From assembly GCF_002259595.1 (NCBI RefSeq), contig NZ_MWWU01000002.1, forward strand, positions 248,001-312,000: a stretch of DNA of 64,000 bases. Direction: 5' to 3'. Positions 18,162 through 27,500 of this stretch are shown one piece after another. Each line of letters begins with the position of its first letter. Positions within the stretch are counted from its first letter, which is position 1. The notes under the pieces are model-generated. The model saw only the letters and a program-made list of their open reading frames with translations, made no database searches and was not told where the DNA came from. Made by a program: the position numbers and the translations under genes. Source of the DNA: Aeriscardovia aeriphila. GTDB lineage: Bacteria; Actinomycetota; Actinomycetes; Actinomycetales; Bifidobacteriaceae.

Positions 18162-18833
18162 ATGTTTTCTCGCGTCGCGGTAACTGGCGGTATTGGCGCC
18201 GGTAAATCAACCATTACAAAGCACTTGCAGGAGCGAGGAGCCTTCGTTATCGACTACGACGAGGTGAGTAGAGAAATCGTTGCCCCGGGAACCGACGGCC
18301 TGCGCCGCGTTGTCGACCTGTTTGGCTCGGAGGCTCTCAACGCAGACGGAACAATGAACCGCAAATGGGTCAGTCATGAAGTTTTCGGTCGTCCTGACCT
18401 ACGCAAACGTTTTGAATCTATCATCCACCCGCTTATTTTTGCTGACGCAGAAAAACAAGAATCGGACTGGATTGCCTCGCTGACAGGCCGATGCGAACTG
18501 TCCCAAGGAAGCGGGCGCTCTGGCCATTACTGCAAGCCGGGCAGCCCCCACCGCATCGTCATTCATGAAATTCCTCTGCTCGCAGAAACGGGAATCGCAC
18601 GCTGGTTTGACACTGTTATTGATATTGAAGCACCCGAAGAGGTGCGCATTCAGCGTCTCATTGAATCGCGCAATCTCAACCGTGCAGAAGCGCGAGCTCG
18701 CATTGCCTCGCAAGCCAGTGAAGAGCAGAGGCGCCAGATTGCCACTTATGTGATCAACTCGGACAAGCCACTGCAAGAGGTGTATGACGAAGCCGATCGC
18801 ATTTACGATAAGCTGTGCCACCTCGAAGGCTGA
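18162..18833 (+). CDS. coaE: Dephospho-CoA kinase
   Basis: Catalyses the last step of coenzyme A synthesis, phosphorylating the ribose of dephospho-CoA. The 223-residue protein has the P-loop GGIGAGKSTI at the N-terminus, the substrate-lid pattern DYDEVSREIVAPGT, and later IHEIPLLAETG. It carries an insertion of roughly 20 residues (about 106-130) after the HPLIF segment. The start at 18162 has GGGGG upstream. The order rpsA-coaE-uvrB is conserved in actinobacteria. Confidence 0.92.
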   Translation: MFSRVAVTGGIGAGKSTITKHLQERGAFVIDYDEVSREIVAPGTDGLRRVVDLFGSEALNADGTMNRKWVSHEVFGRPDLRKRFESIIHPLIFADAEKQESDWIASLTGRCELSQGSGRSGHYCKPGSPHRIVIHEIPLLAETGIARWFDTVIDIEAPEEVRIQRLIESRNLNRAEARARIASQASEEQRRQIATYVINSDKPLQEVYDEADRIYDKLCHLEG

Positions 18834-18918
18834 GCCGCGGTAAGCCGAGCTGTGCACTAAACTCAGCGCAAGCCCGCGGTAAAACACTTAAAGCCCCATA
18901 GGACTGTGAAGGAAAGCT

Positions 18919-21057
18919 GTGTCAGGTTTAAGCCAAGAATTCGTTGAAGAGTATGGCATCAAACGCACCAACAAGCCTTTCGTGGTGAAAGCGCCCTACA
19001 AGCCCAGCGGCGACCAGCCTCAAGCAATCCAACAAATCGTCGATCGCATCAATGCCGGCGAAACCGACGTCGTTTTGCAAGGCGCCACCGGAACAGGTAA
19101 AACAGCAACCGCCGCCTGGGTTATCGAAAAGCTGCAACGTCCAACGCTTATCATCGAGCCCAACAAAACCCTGGCTGCACAGCTGTGCTCCGAGCTACGC
19201 CAGCTCATGCCTGATAACGCCGTCAACTACTTCGTTTCCTACTACGACTACTACCAGCCAGAAGCCTACATTCCTCAGACGGACACGTTCATCGAAAAGG
19301 ATTCCGACATTGATGACAACGTAGAACGCCTGCGCCATGCAGCAACCGCAGCACTTCTCACTCGTCGCGATTGCGTCGTCGTAGCGACGGTCTCCTGCAT
19401 TTATGGCTTGGGTACGCCAGAAGAGTACGCCAAGCAAATGCTGTTCTTGCAACAAGGCCAAGAGATTGACAGGCAAAAGTTACTGCGTCGTTTCGTCGAC
19501 ATGCAGTACAAGCGCAATGATCTGGCCTTCACGCGCGGTACTTTCCGCGTGAAAGGCGACACCGTCGAAATCATCCCTGTGTACGAGGAGAACGCCGTTC
19601 GCCTCGAATTCTTCGGCGACGAAATCGACCGCATCTCCACGCTTAACCCGATCACCGGCGATGAAATTGGGGAAGAGGAGCAAATCCAGATTTTCCCCGC
19701 CACTCAGTACGCCAATGGCCCGGAGCGCACGAAGCACGCCATTCAGACCATTCAAGAGGAACTGGACGAGCAGCTCGCCAAATTCAAGAAGGAAGGCAAG
19801 CTCCTCGAAGCTCAACGTTTGCAACAGCGTACTTCGTACGACTTGGAAATGCTCTCTCAAGTGGGAACCTGCTCGGGTGTGGAGAACTATTCTCGCCACT
19901 TTGACCAGCGAGCAGCAGGAACGCCGCCGCATACGCTGCTGGACTTCTTCCCCGATGATTTCCTGCTCATCATCGATGAGTCGCATGTTACCGTTCCCCA
20001 GATTGGTGGCATGTACCACGGTGATATGTCCCGTAAGCGCACGCTCGTGCAATACGGTTTCCGCCTGCCTTCGGCTATGGATAACCGCCCGCTGAAGTGG
20101 GATGAGTTCGAAAGTCATATCGGTCAAACGATCTACTTGTCCGCAACTCCGGGCGACTATGAGCGTGACCGCAGCGATGGGGTAGTGGACCAGGTGATCC
20201 GCCCAACAGGCCTTCTCGACCCTCTTATCGACGTTCGCCCGACGAAAGGCCAGATTGACGACCTTCTTGACGAGATCAACCAAACCGTTGCTCGTGGTGA
20301 GCGCGCATTGGTGACGACCTTGACGAAGAAGATGGCAGAAGACCTCTCTGACTACCTGCTTGACCATGGCGTCAAAGTGAAATACTTGCACTCGGATATT
20401 GACACGTTGAAGCGCGTGGAATTGCTGCGCGAACTGCGAGAAGGCAAGATCGACGTCATCGTAGGCATTAACCTCTTGCGAGAGGGTTTGGATTTGCCTG
20501 AAGTATCCTTAGTGGCAATCTTGGACGCTGATAAGGAAGGCTTCCTGCGCTCGTATCGCTCTCTTATTCAGACGATCGGTCGCGCGGCGCGTAATGTGCA
20601 CGGCCATGTGGTGATGTATGCCGATACAGTCACCGACTCCATGCGCCAGGCGATTGACGAGACGAAGCGTCGCCGTAGCGTTCAGGAAGCGTACAACAAG
20701 AAGCATCATCGCACGCCTCAGCCTCTGGTCAAGAAGATCACTGACGTCAACGACATGATCGCCAAGGAAGACGTCGATACGCAAAGCTTGCTGGCCGGAG
20801 GTTACCGTAAATCCACCTCGGCGGCAAGCTCTCATTACGGAATCCCAGCCCAGGACGAGCAAGAGATTACCAGGAGGCACGAGGAGCTCGAGAAGGCTGG
20901 AATGCCAGCCGAAGAGCTCAACTCTCTCATCCGCGAACTGGATGCAAAGATGAGGCAAGCCTCCGAGCAGCTGCAGTTTGAGCTGGCCGCTCGACTGCGC
21001 GATGAGATCATGGATTTGAAGAAGGAATTGAGGGCGATGATTCGCGCTCAAAAATGA
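18919..21057 (+). CDS. uvrB: Excinuclease ABC subunit B
   Basis: DNA damage-recognition helicase of nucleotide excision repair. The 712-residue protein has Walker A GATGTGKT, the beta-hairpin region [15 protein letters not shown], Walker B LLIIDESH, helicase motifs V and VI ([22 protein letters not shown]), and a C-terminal UVR domain ([13 protein letters not shown]) that contacts UvrC. The start is GTG, with GAAGGA upstream. I see no SOS box before it, in contrast to umuDC. Length is normal for the family. Confidence 0.95.
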   Translation: MSGLSQEFVEEYGIKRTNKPFVVKAPYKPSGDQPQAIQQIVDRINAGETDVVLQGATGTGKTATAAWVIEKLQRPTLIIEPNKTLAAQLCSELRQLMPDNAVNYFVSYYDYYQPEAYIPQTDTFIEKDSDIDDNVERLRHAATAALLTRRDCVVVATVSCIYGLGTPEEYAKQMLFLQQGQEIDRQKLLRRFVDMQYKRNDLAFTRGTFRVKGDTVEIIPVYEENAVRLEFFGDEIDRISTLNPITGDEIGEEEQIQIFPATQYANGPERTKHAIQTIQEELDEQLAKFKKEGKLLEAQRLQQRTSYDLEMLSQVGTCSGVENYSRHFDQRAAGTPPHTLLDFFPDDFLLIIDESHVTVPQIGGMYHGDMSRKRTLVQYGFRLPSAMDNRPLKWDEFESHIGQTIYLSATPGDYERDRSDGVVDQVIRPTGLLDPLIDVRPTKGQIDDLLDEINQTVARGERALVTTLTKKMAEDLSDYLLDHGVKVKYLHSDIDTLKRVELLRELREGKIDVIVGINLLREGLDLPEVSLVAILDADKEGFLRSYRSLIQTIGRAARNVHGHVVMYADTVTDSMRQAIDETKRRRSVQEAYNKKHHRTPQPLVKKITDVNDMIAKEDVDTQSLLAGGYRKSTSAASSHYGIPAQDEQEITRRHEELEKAGMPAEELNSLIRELDAKMRQASEQLQFELAARLRDEIMDLKKELRAMIRAQK

Positions 21058-21242
21058 GCAGAGTAAGCGAAACTTTCCCCGTGATTTCGCCGCTTATTTG
21101 GGTGTGTTGTGCGTTAGGGGCTGGCGCTAAGATAGAGGCGTCAAGGACTGGCGCGGCCTTCTACATCGTGATGGCTTGGCTATCAGGGTTGGAATAGTCC
21201 GCTGGCTCGCGATCAGTCAACACTCAAGTGAGGTATGAATTC

Positions 21243-22682
21243 ATGCGCAAAGGCAAGATCGTAAACACTCAGGGTCCAGCAGTTGAGGGTTATGAGAACG
21301 CTCTCAAGCTTGTGCAGGCCGGCATGGATGTGGCACGTCTGAACCGCTCTCATGGCACCGTCGAGGAGCATCTCGCTAACTACAACAATCTGCGTAATGC
21401 TGCTAAGGAAGCTGGCCGTAACCTCGCCATCCTCGTGGATATCCAGGGTCCAAAGATCCGTTGCGGTTGGTTCAAGAAGAACGCTGAGGGTGAAGACAAG
21501 GTCGTCCTGAAGGAAGGCCAGGAGTTCACCATTTCCAACGATCCAGAGATTATTGGTGACGAAACCCACACTGGCTGCACCTTCGAGGGTCTGCCTCAGG
21601 ATTGCCACCCAGGTGATCCAATCCTCATCGACGATGGTAAGGTTCGCCTCGAGGTCACCTCTGTTGAGGGCAACGAAGTTCACACCAAGGTTGTCGTGGC
21701 TGGTCCAGTGAGCTCCCACAAGGGCATCAACCTTCCAGGCGTCGCCGTCTCCCTCCCAGCTCTGACCGAGAAGGATGAGGCTGATCTGCGTTGGGGCGTC
21801 AAGGTTGGCGCTGACATCATCGCTATGTCCTTCGTGCGTTCCGCAAAGGACATCGAGCGTGCACACGAGATCATGGACGAAGAGGGTCGTCGCGTCCCGA
21901 TCGTCGCAAAGATCGAGAAGCCACAGGCAGTGGAGAACCTCGAAGAGATCGTTAAGACCTTCGACGGCATCATGGTTGCTCGTGGCGATATGGCAGTTGA
22001 GATGCCATTCGAAGAGGTCCCGCTGGTCACCTACCAGTGCATCGAGCTGTGCCGCAAGTACGCCAAGCCATGCATCGTGGCAACCGAGGTTCTTGGCTCC
22101 ATGGTCAACTCCCCAGTTCCATCCCGTGCAGAGGCTTCCGATTGCGCTAACGCCATGCTCGGCGGCGCCGATGCAACCATGACCTCCAACGAGACTGCAA
22201 TGGGTAAGTACCCATTCGACACCGTCAAGGCAATGGCTCGCATCTCCAACTACGCAACCGAGAAGGGCTACAACCGCATTCCAAAGCTCGACCCAGCAAA
22301 GATCGACCTTTCCAACGGCGGCGCAACTGCACTCTCTGCTGTTGAGTTGGCTGAGAAGTCCGGCGCACAGGCAATCGTTACCTTCACCGATAACGGCCGT
22401 GCTGTGAACCAGATCTCTCGCTTCCGTCCACAGGCTCCAATCTTCGGCTTCACCACCGATGCTCACAACTTCGGCTGGATCACCCTGTCTTGGGGCACCA
22501 CTGCTGTGATGAGCGAGAAGAAGGCTTCCGAGCTCTCCAAGGCTGAGCTTCTCTCCTTCGTGGATGAGACCCTCAAGGCTAAGGGTGCTGTGAAGGCTGG
22601 CGATCAGGTTGTCGTCTCCCTCTCTGAAGCTGGCGAGCTGCTCGATGGCGAAGAGTCCGTCGTTCTGCACACTGTTGCCTGA
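21243..22682 (+). CDS. pyk: Pyruvate kinase
   Basis: Converts phosphoenolpyruvate and ADP to pyruvate and ATP. The 479-residue protein starts MRKGKIVNTQGPA (the ATG has GAGG nine bases upstream) and shows MDVARLNRSHG, DIQGPKIR, KIEKPQAVENLEEI and MVARGDMAVE. The loop after the active site reads ATEVLGSMVNSPVPSRAEASD and TSNETAMGKYP, where most bacteria have ATQMLESM and LSGETA; I recall this substitution from bifidobacterial enzymes. Codon use is highly biased, so the gene is strongly expressed. pyk sits near pdtaR and polA as in other actinobacteria. Confidence 0.93.
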   Translation: MRKGKIVNTQGPAVEGYENALKLVQAGMDVARLNRSHGTVEEHLANYNNLRNAAKEAGRNLAILVDIQGPKIRCGWFKKNAEGEDKVVLKEGQEFTISNDPEIIGDETHTGCTFEGLPQDCHPGDPILIDDGKVRLEVTSVEGNEVHTKVVVAGPVSSHKGINLPGVAVSLPALTEKDEADLRWGVKVGADIIAMSFVRSAKDIERAHEIMDEEGRRVPIVAKIEKPQAVENLEEIVKTFDGIMVARGDMAVEMPFEEVPLVTYQCIELCRKYAKPCIVATEVLGSMVNSPVPSRAEASDCANAMLGGADATMTSNETAMGKYPFDTVKAMARISNYATEKGYNRIPKLDPAKIDLSNGGATALSAVELAEKSGAQAIVTFTDNGRAVNQISRFRPQAPIFGFTTDAHNFGWITLSWGTTAVMSEKKASELSKAELLSFVDETLKAKGAVKAGDQVVVSLSEAGELLDGEESVVLHTVA

Positions 22683-22716
22683 GCTTACTGAAGTAATTTC
22701 AGAATAATCAGCTGAA

Positions 22717-22753
22717 GGGTGTTGCTACAGAGTTCTGTAACAACACCCTTTTT
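22717..22753 (+). terminator. Terminator after pyk
   Basis: GGGTGTTG pairs with CAACACCC, with an inner TACAGA/TCTGTA stem, followed by TTTTT. Confidence 0.85.
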
Positions 22754-22796
22754 CATGTGTGCTGGAGTTGTATGCCGCGTTGACAATCTTCAGCAT

Positions 22797-22840
22797 GAAA
22801 AATGCCCGTCAGGGAACAAAGAAGGTTCCTAGGCGGGCAT
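22797..22840 (-). terminator. Terminator after the Nudix gene
   Basis: On the minus strand ATGCCCGC pairs with a complementary arm, with an inner AGGAAC/GTTCCT stem, followed by ATTTTTC. It faces the pyk terminator 45 bases away. Confidence 0.75.
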
Positions 22841-22861
22841 GAGTTTATGAGGATCAGTAAT

Positions 22862-23452
22862 TCACTGATCCAAGCCGCGGTTGACAGCGTGAAGCACGGC
22901 AATCACCGTCTTGGCGTCGAGAATTTCACCGCTCAAAACCATCGAATAGGCCTCATTGAGGGTGAGCCAACGAATGGAGGAGCGGCGCATATCAATGCCC
23001 TTCACCTCACGAGAAACGTCGGTCAGGCCATTAGCCAAGAAGAGGGAAGTGTAGTGAGTCGAGTAGCTTGGCGTGTTGATGAAGCGCAAAATCTGCGTGT
23101 AATTCTCAGCAACCAAACCAGCTTCCTCGCGCAGCTTCTTTGCTGCGGTCTTCACTGGGTCTTCGCCTTCTACCTCCGCGTGGCCTGCAGGAATTTCCAA
23201 GGTCCAACGGTGCGTAGGAATGCGGTACTGCTCGATGAATGGAATTTTCCCGTCGCCGCCGACAGCAAACACGGCAACAGTGTCCCCGCGATGAGTGTGA
23301 ATGATTTTGCGAGAGAAGTGTCCAAAATTCGCTGCGTGAAGGTTAACTTTCTCCACCTGGAAGTAGAAGGCGTCATCGATAGTTTCGCGAGAGTCTTCCA
23401 CAACCGGAGGAACGCGCCATGGATCAAAACGTCGATAAGTCTCGTCCGCCAT
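22862..23452 (-). CDS. Nudix hydrolase (ADP-ribose pyrophosphatase type)
   Basis: A 196-residue protein with the ADPRase-type layout: an N-terminal strand region, EQYRIPTHRWTLEIPAGHAE, then the Nudix helix. The helix reads AAKKLREEAGL where the usual core is RELxEExGL. The catalytic EE pair is present, but the preceding Arg-Glu is replaced by Lys-Lys. The usual role is hydrolysis of ADP-ribose or related nucleotide sugars; the altered box may change activity. It is convergent with pyk. Confidence 0.8.
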   Translation of the reverse strand: MADETYRRFDPWRVPPVVEDSRETIDDAFYFQVEKVNLHAANFGHFSRKIIHTHRGDTVAVFAVGGDGKIPFIEQYRIPTHRWTLEIPAGHAEVEGEDPVKTAAKKLREEAGLVAENYTQILRFINTPSYSTHYTSLFLANGLTDVSREVKGIDMRRSSIRWLTLNEAYSMVLSGEILDAKTVIAVLHAVNRGLDQ

Positions 23453-23611
23453 AAAAATCTCCTTTGTGGATCGGGGCGGATCAGCATGATGACACTGGTC
23501 CCTACTTTCTATTTTAGATTCAGCGGTCTAGATTGGTAGCTCACCACGCCGTACACGCCGATGTGTTTGCCGGTGAGGTGTTTGTGATACACTAATGCAG
23601 TCATTGAGAAA

Positions 23612-23685
23612 GCCTCAGTATCCCAACCGGTAGAGGAGACAGACTCAAAATCTGTACAGTGTGGGTTCGAATCCCTCCTGAGGCA
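23612..23685 (+). tRNA. tRNA with anticodon CAA (Leu by anticodon), short variable loop
   Basis: A 74-base cloverleaf with a perfect acceptor stem GCCTCAG/CTGAGGC, a GG-containing D loop, anticodon stem ACAGA/TCTGT with loop CTCAAAA, and T loop TTCGAAT. The anticodon CAA would read UUG (Leu). The variable loop is only about five bases, although Leu tRNAs normally have a long variable arm, and the T stem has one T-T mismatch. CCA is not encoded. Confidence 0.75.
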
Positions 23686-23694
23686 CTTTTATGA

Positions 23695-23720
23695 ACAGAT
23701 CTCCAGAGCGGCAGATCTGT
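23695..23720 (+). promoter_or_regulatory. Hairpin in the pdtaR leader
   Basis: ACAGATCT pairs perfectly with AGATCTGT around a ten-base loop. It lies between the tRNA and the pdtaR start and has no T-run. ANTAR proteins bind RNA hairpins, so self-control is conceivable, although the usual paired hexaloops are not present. Confidence 0.4.
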
Positions 23721-23741
23721 CCTCCTGAGAAAGGCAGTGAC

Positions 23742-24350
23742 ATGGCAAGTCAGAAGAAAGAGACTGCAAACGAGGAAACTCCTCGTCGTGTGGTAGTCGC
23801 TGAAGACGAGGCCCTTATCCGCCTCGATATCATTGAATCTTTGAAATCCGCTGGTTATGACGTGGTCGGTGAAGCTGCCAATGGCGCGGAAGCTATCGAC
23901 TTGGCTCGTGCCAACCACCCTGATGTGGTGATCATGGATGTGAAGATGCCAGGAACTGACGGCATTACCGCTGCCAAGACGATTACCGATGAAGGCATCG
24001 CCCCGGTCGTTATGCTCACGGCATTCTCGCAGCGAACTCTCGTCCAGCAGGCTGGCGAGGCAGGTGCTATGGCTTACGTGGTCAAGCCTTTCGTTCCGGA
24101 AAAGCTGTTCCCAGCCATTGAGATTGCCATGACGCGATTCCAGCAAATGCAAATTTTGCGCGACCAGGTTTCTGACCTGAAGGAACGCTTCGAAGCTCGC
24201 AAGAAGATTGACCACGCCAAGGGTCTGCTCCAAGAGAACATGGGCTTGAGTGAATCGGAAGCCTTCCGCTGGATTCAAAAGACCTCTATGGATCGTCGCC
24301 TGACCATGGCAGAAGTTGCTGAAGCAGTGATTGCACAGGTCAAGGGCTGA
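23742..24350 (+). CDS. pdtaR: ANTAR-domain response regulator (PdtaR-like)
   Basis: A 202-residue regulator. The receiver domain has VAEDEALIR, the phospho-acceptor Asp in VIMDVKMPG and Lys in VVKPF. A short coiled linker leads to an ANTAR RNA-binding domain (KKIDHAKGLLQENMGLSESEAFRWIQKTSMDRRLTM). In mycobacteria PdtaR with the kinase PdtaS acts by binding RNA hairpins to relieve termination. No PdtaS-like kinase is in this window. The start at 23742 has AAAGG upstream. The gene follows the tRNA closely. Confidence 0.92.
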   Translation: MASQKKETANEETPRRVVVAEDEALIRLDIIESLKSAGYDVVGEAANGAEAIDLARANHPDVVIMDVKMPGTDGITAAKTITDEGIAPVVMLTAFSQRTLVQQAGEAGAMAYVVKPFVPEKLFPAIEIAMTRFQQMQILRDQVSDLKERFEARKKIDHAKGLLQENMGLSESEAFRWIQKTSMDRRLTMAEVAEAVIAQVKG

Positions 24351-24416
24351 GCTAATTCAATAAGAGCTTGGCTAAGAAGAATCTCGGTCAGCAAGAGCTT
24401 GGTTAACAAGAACGGT

Positions 24417-24446
24417 AAAGCTGGTATCTTCGGATACCAGCTTTTT
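24417..24446 (+). terminator. Terminator after pdtaR
   Basis: AAAGCTGGTATC pairs with GATACCAGCTTT around a TTCG tetraloop, followed by a T-run. Before it, an imperfect 18-base direct repeat beginning AAGAGCTTGG occurs twice, at about 24362 and 24393. Confidence 0.88.
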
Positions 24447-24508
24447 TATTCTCATCAGCGTGAGGGCGTCTCTTTGTTCCTCACGGCTGAAGTCGGTACT
24501 CTTAAAGT

Positions 24509-27500
24509 ATGAGCGAAACGAGCACGGGTATGAATGAAGCACAGGAAAGCCAGAGCGAAAGCGTCGCACAGGCACAGGCGGTTATGATGACCGCAGCGGG
24601 CAAAGAGCTTGCCCCTGATAATCCTGAGCTACTCACGACAACAGCAGGGCAGGGCGAGCCAGAGGAAATGACCGACGACAAGATTGCCGAAGGTGTTGCC
24701 AAGGCCGTCGCTAAGGAAAAAGACAGGAGTTTGGAGGAGCTGGAGGCCAGTATTCCTCAAGTTCCCAAGATTACCAACCCGAAAGGCCGCCTTCTTGTGG
24801 TTGACGGCCATTCTCTCGCCTTCCGCGCTTGGTACGCCTACAACGCCGATAATTTCACCAACGGTAAAGGCCAAGCAACCAACGCGGTGTACGGCTTTAT
24901 GAGCATGCTCTCTGATGTGTGCCGCAAAGAAAAGCCAACTCACCTCGCTGTCGCTTTTGATGTGAAAGGCGGCACCTTCCGTAATGTGATGCTCGGTGGT
25001 TATAAAGCTACCCGTACTGCCGCACCTGAGGAATTGTTGAGCCAGCTGCCGCTGATTCAACGCATGCTCCATGCTCTGACCATTCCCTACATCGAAGTGC
25101 CCGGCTATGAGGGCGATGATGTGATCGCAACTCTGGCCGCCCAAGGTGAGCTTCACGGCTACCAAACCCTCGTGCTTTCTGGCGACCGTGACTCTTTCCA
25201 GCTTATTGACGACAACGTGACGGTTCTCTACCCGGGTTATCACTTCTCTGACCTCAAACATATGACGGCACAAGCCGTGTTGGAGAAATATAAGGTCACT
25301 CCTCGCCAATACCCTGATCTCGCGGCAATTCGTGGCGAGACTTCCGACAACATTCCTGGCGTTCCTGGGGTCGGTGACGGCTTTGCGGCGAAGTGGATCA
25401 ACCAGTATGGCTCGCTCGCTCAGCTGGTTGCGCATGCCAATGAGCTCACTGGCAAGAAGGGTGCGGCTTTTGCTGAGATGACCGACCAGGTGATGCTCAA
25501 TCGCCGTATTAACGTGGTGCGTCGCGATGTTGATTTCACCGTCGATTTTGACGCGCTCAAGATTACCACTGTGGATGTTCCTGCCCTCGACGCTATTCTT
25601 TCTGAGCTCAATTTCGGCCAGCATACGCGCCAACGCCTGCTCGATACTTTCGCGCAGGGCAAGAGTGCTGGCGCTGCCCAGAGTGCTGGCGCTGGTCAGA
25701 GGACCACGGGTCATACGAGCGCCGCTCAGGCTGTGAGGAGCGCGGGCGCTGGTCAGGGTGCTGGTAGCGCTCAGATCGCTGGTAATGTGCAGGCTGCTGG
25801 CGGTGTTGGCAGTTCCGCCGCGACTTCGGCTGCTGCTGACGCTGATATGAACACTCCGCCGACCCTCTTCCAAGGCTCTGAACCGGGCGATAACAGTACT
25901 TCCGCTGCTCGGGACGAGGACTATTTCGACGACTCCTCAGTTCCAGTTACCCCAGTTCCACTGCTCACTTTTGACCATATTGGCGGTTCGACGAACGCTG
26001 AGCCTGCTGACGTTGAGCAAGCAGCCCTCGCGTCCTACTCGACGCTGACTGCAGCACAGACCAAACGCGCAGGTGAGGTGCCCCATTTCTCCACGTATGA
26101 ACGAGGGGAAAAGGAGCAAGCACGATTCAGCTTTGATAATCTCAAGCCAACCGTGTTGACCGCCGGCTTACCAGACGCCGAAAAGCTAGAAAAGTGGCTT
26201 TCTGAGCACCCCGCCAGGAAAGCCCAGCGAGTGGCAGGAGCCCAGGCTGCGCAATTTTCCAACGCGCCGATCAACCCCGACACGCCTGACGAGCAGCAGG
26301 GCAGCGTCGCCAATGCGTTGGGAACCGTGAAGAACGCGCGTCAATCTGCGATGGACACGCTTCTCGTGCTGTTGGAAGGCAACTCTCAGCCAGGCAGGGC
26401 GAGGGCTGACACCTTGTGGCTCGTTGCGCCAGACCATCATGCGCTGAGAATTGACCTGCGCAGCATGAATCTTGCGGCCGGCCCGTCGTGGGACATGAGT
26501 GATAATGCCACCGGTCAGTATGCTGCTGGTGAGGATGCTGCTGGTCACGATGCCGCTGGTGAGGATGCTGCTGGTCACGATGCCGCTGGTGAGGATGCTG
26601 CTGGTCAGGATGCCGCTGATAAGGCTGACTCACAGCTTGAGGAGAGCGACGAGGAAGAAACCAAGGGCTTGAGCGAAGAAGAAGCCCTCGAAGCTCGCGT
26701 TGCCCTCCTTTCCGGCTCTATTCCAGTAGGCCAAGCTCTCAGTGACGGCGAGATTCTCGTCACCGACGACTCACAGGCGGCCTTCGACCTCTTCGCTGAT
26801 GAAGGCGCAGCCGCGAAGAGTGATGCTGGAGAGCAGATTCGCCGCGTGCTCAACAAAGCCTTCCAGCAAAGGGCCATCAGCGTGTGGGGTTACAAGGAAT
26901 CTCTGCTGCTCGCCCAAGCGGTCGGCCTGAAACTCGCCACACCTGCTTTCGACATTAAACTCGCCGCATTCCTCACCTCGCCGGATAAGCCGTGCGAAAC
27001 CGTCGAAGAGGCGGCACGCACCTTCCTCGGCATTGAGCCGGTGCTCAAAGAGGTTAAGCAGCGTAAGGCGAAGCTCGACTGGTTGGCTGGTAAGCTCGTG
27101 CGTTCGCGCGCTCACGCCTTTGCGCGCCCGGCCTACCTGATGGCTTTGCAACGCTACCTGGCACAGCTCGTCGACGGCCACTGCCAGTTTGGCTTGCTGA
27201 CCAATGTTGAGCTGCCGGTCTCGCAGGTGTTGGCGCGTATGGAGGAAGCCGGAACGAGTGTCGATTCGGCGAAGTTGGAGGAAGTTTACCAAGATTTCCA
27301 CTCCCAAGCTCAGCAGGCCGAACAGATTGCTCTCGACGTGGTGCGAAACCATGAGAATGCGCTGAATCCTCATGCTGATAATCTTGAGGCGCAGGGGGAA
27401 GTGAACCTCAGCTCGCCGCAACAGTTGCAAACAGTGCTGTTCACCACGCTGGGGTTGAAGGGTACCAAGAAGACGGCGCGTGGCTACTCCACCGACGCGA

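Noticed and set aside
21213-22670. 485-codon open frame opposite pyk
   Set aside because: Shadow frame; pyk has clear motifs, start and terminator on the other strand.
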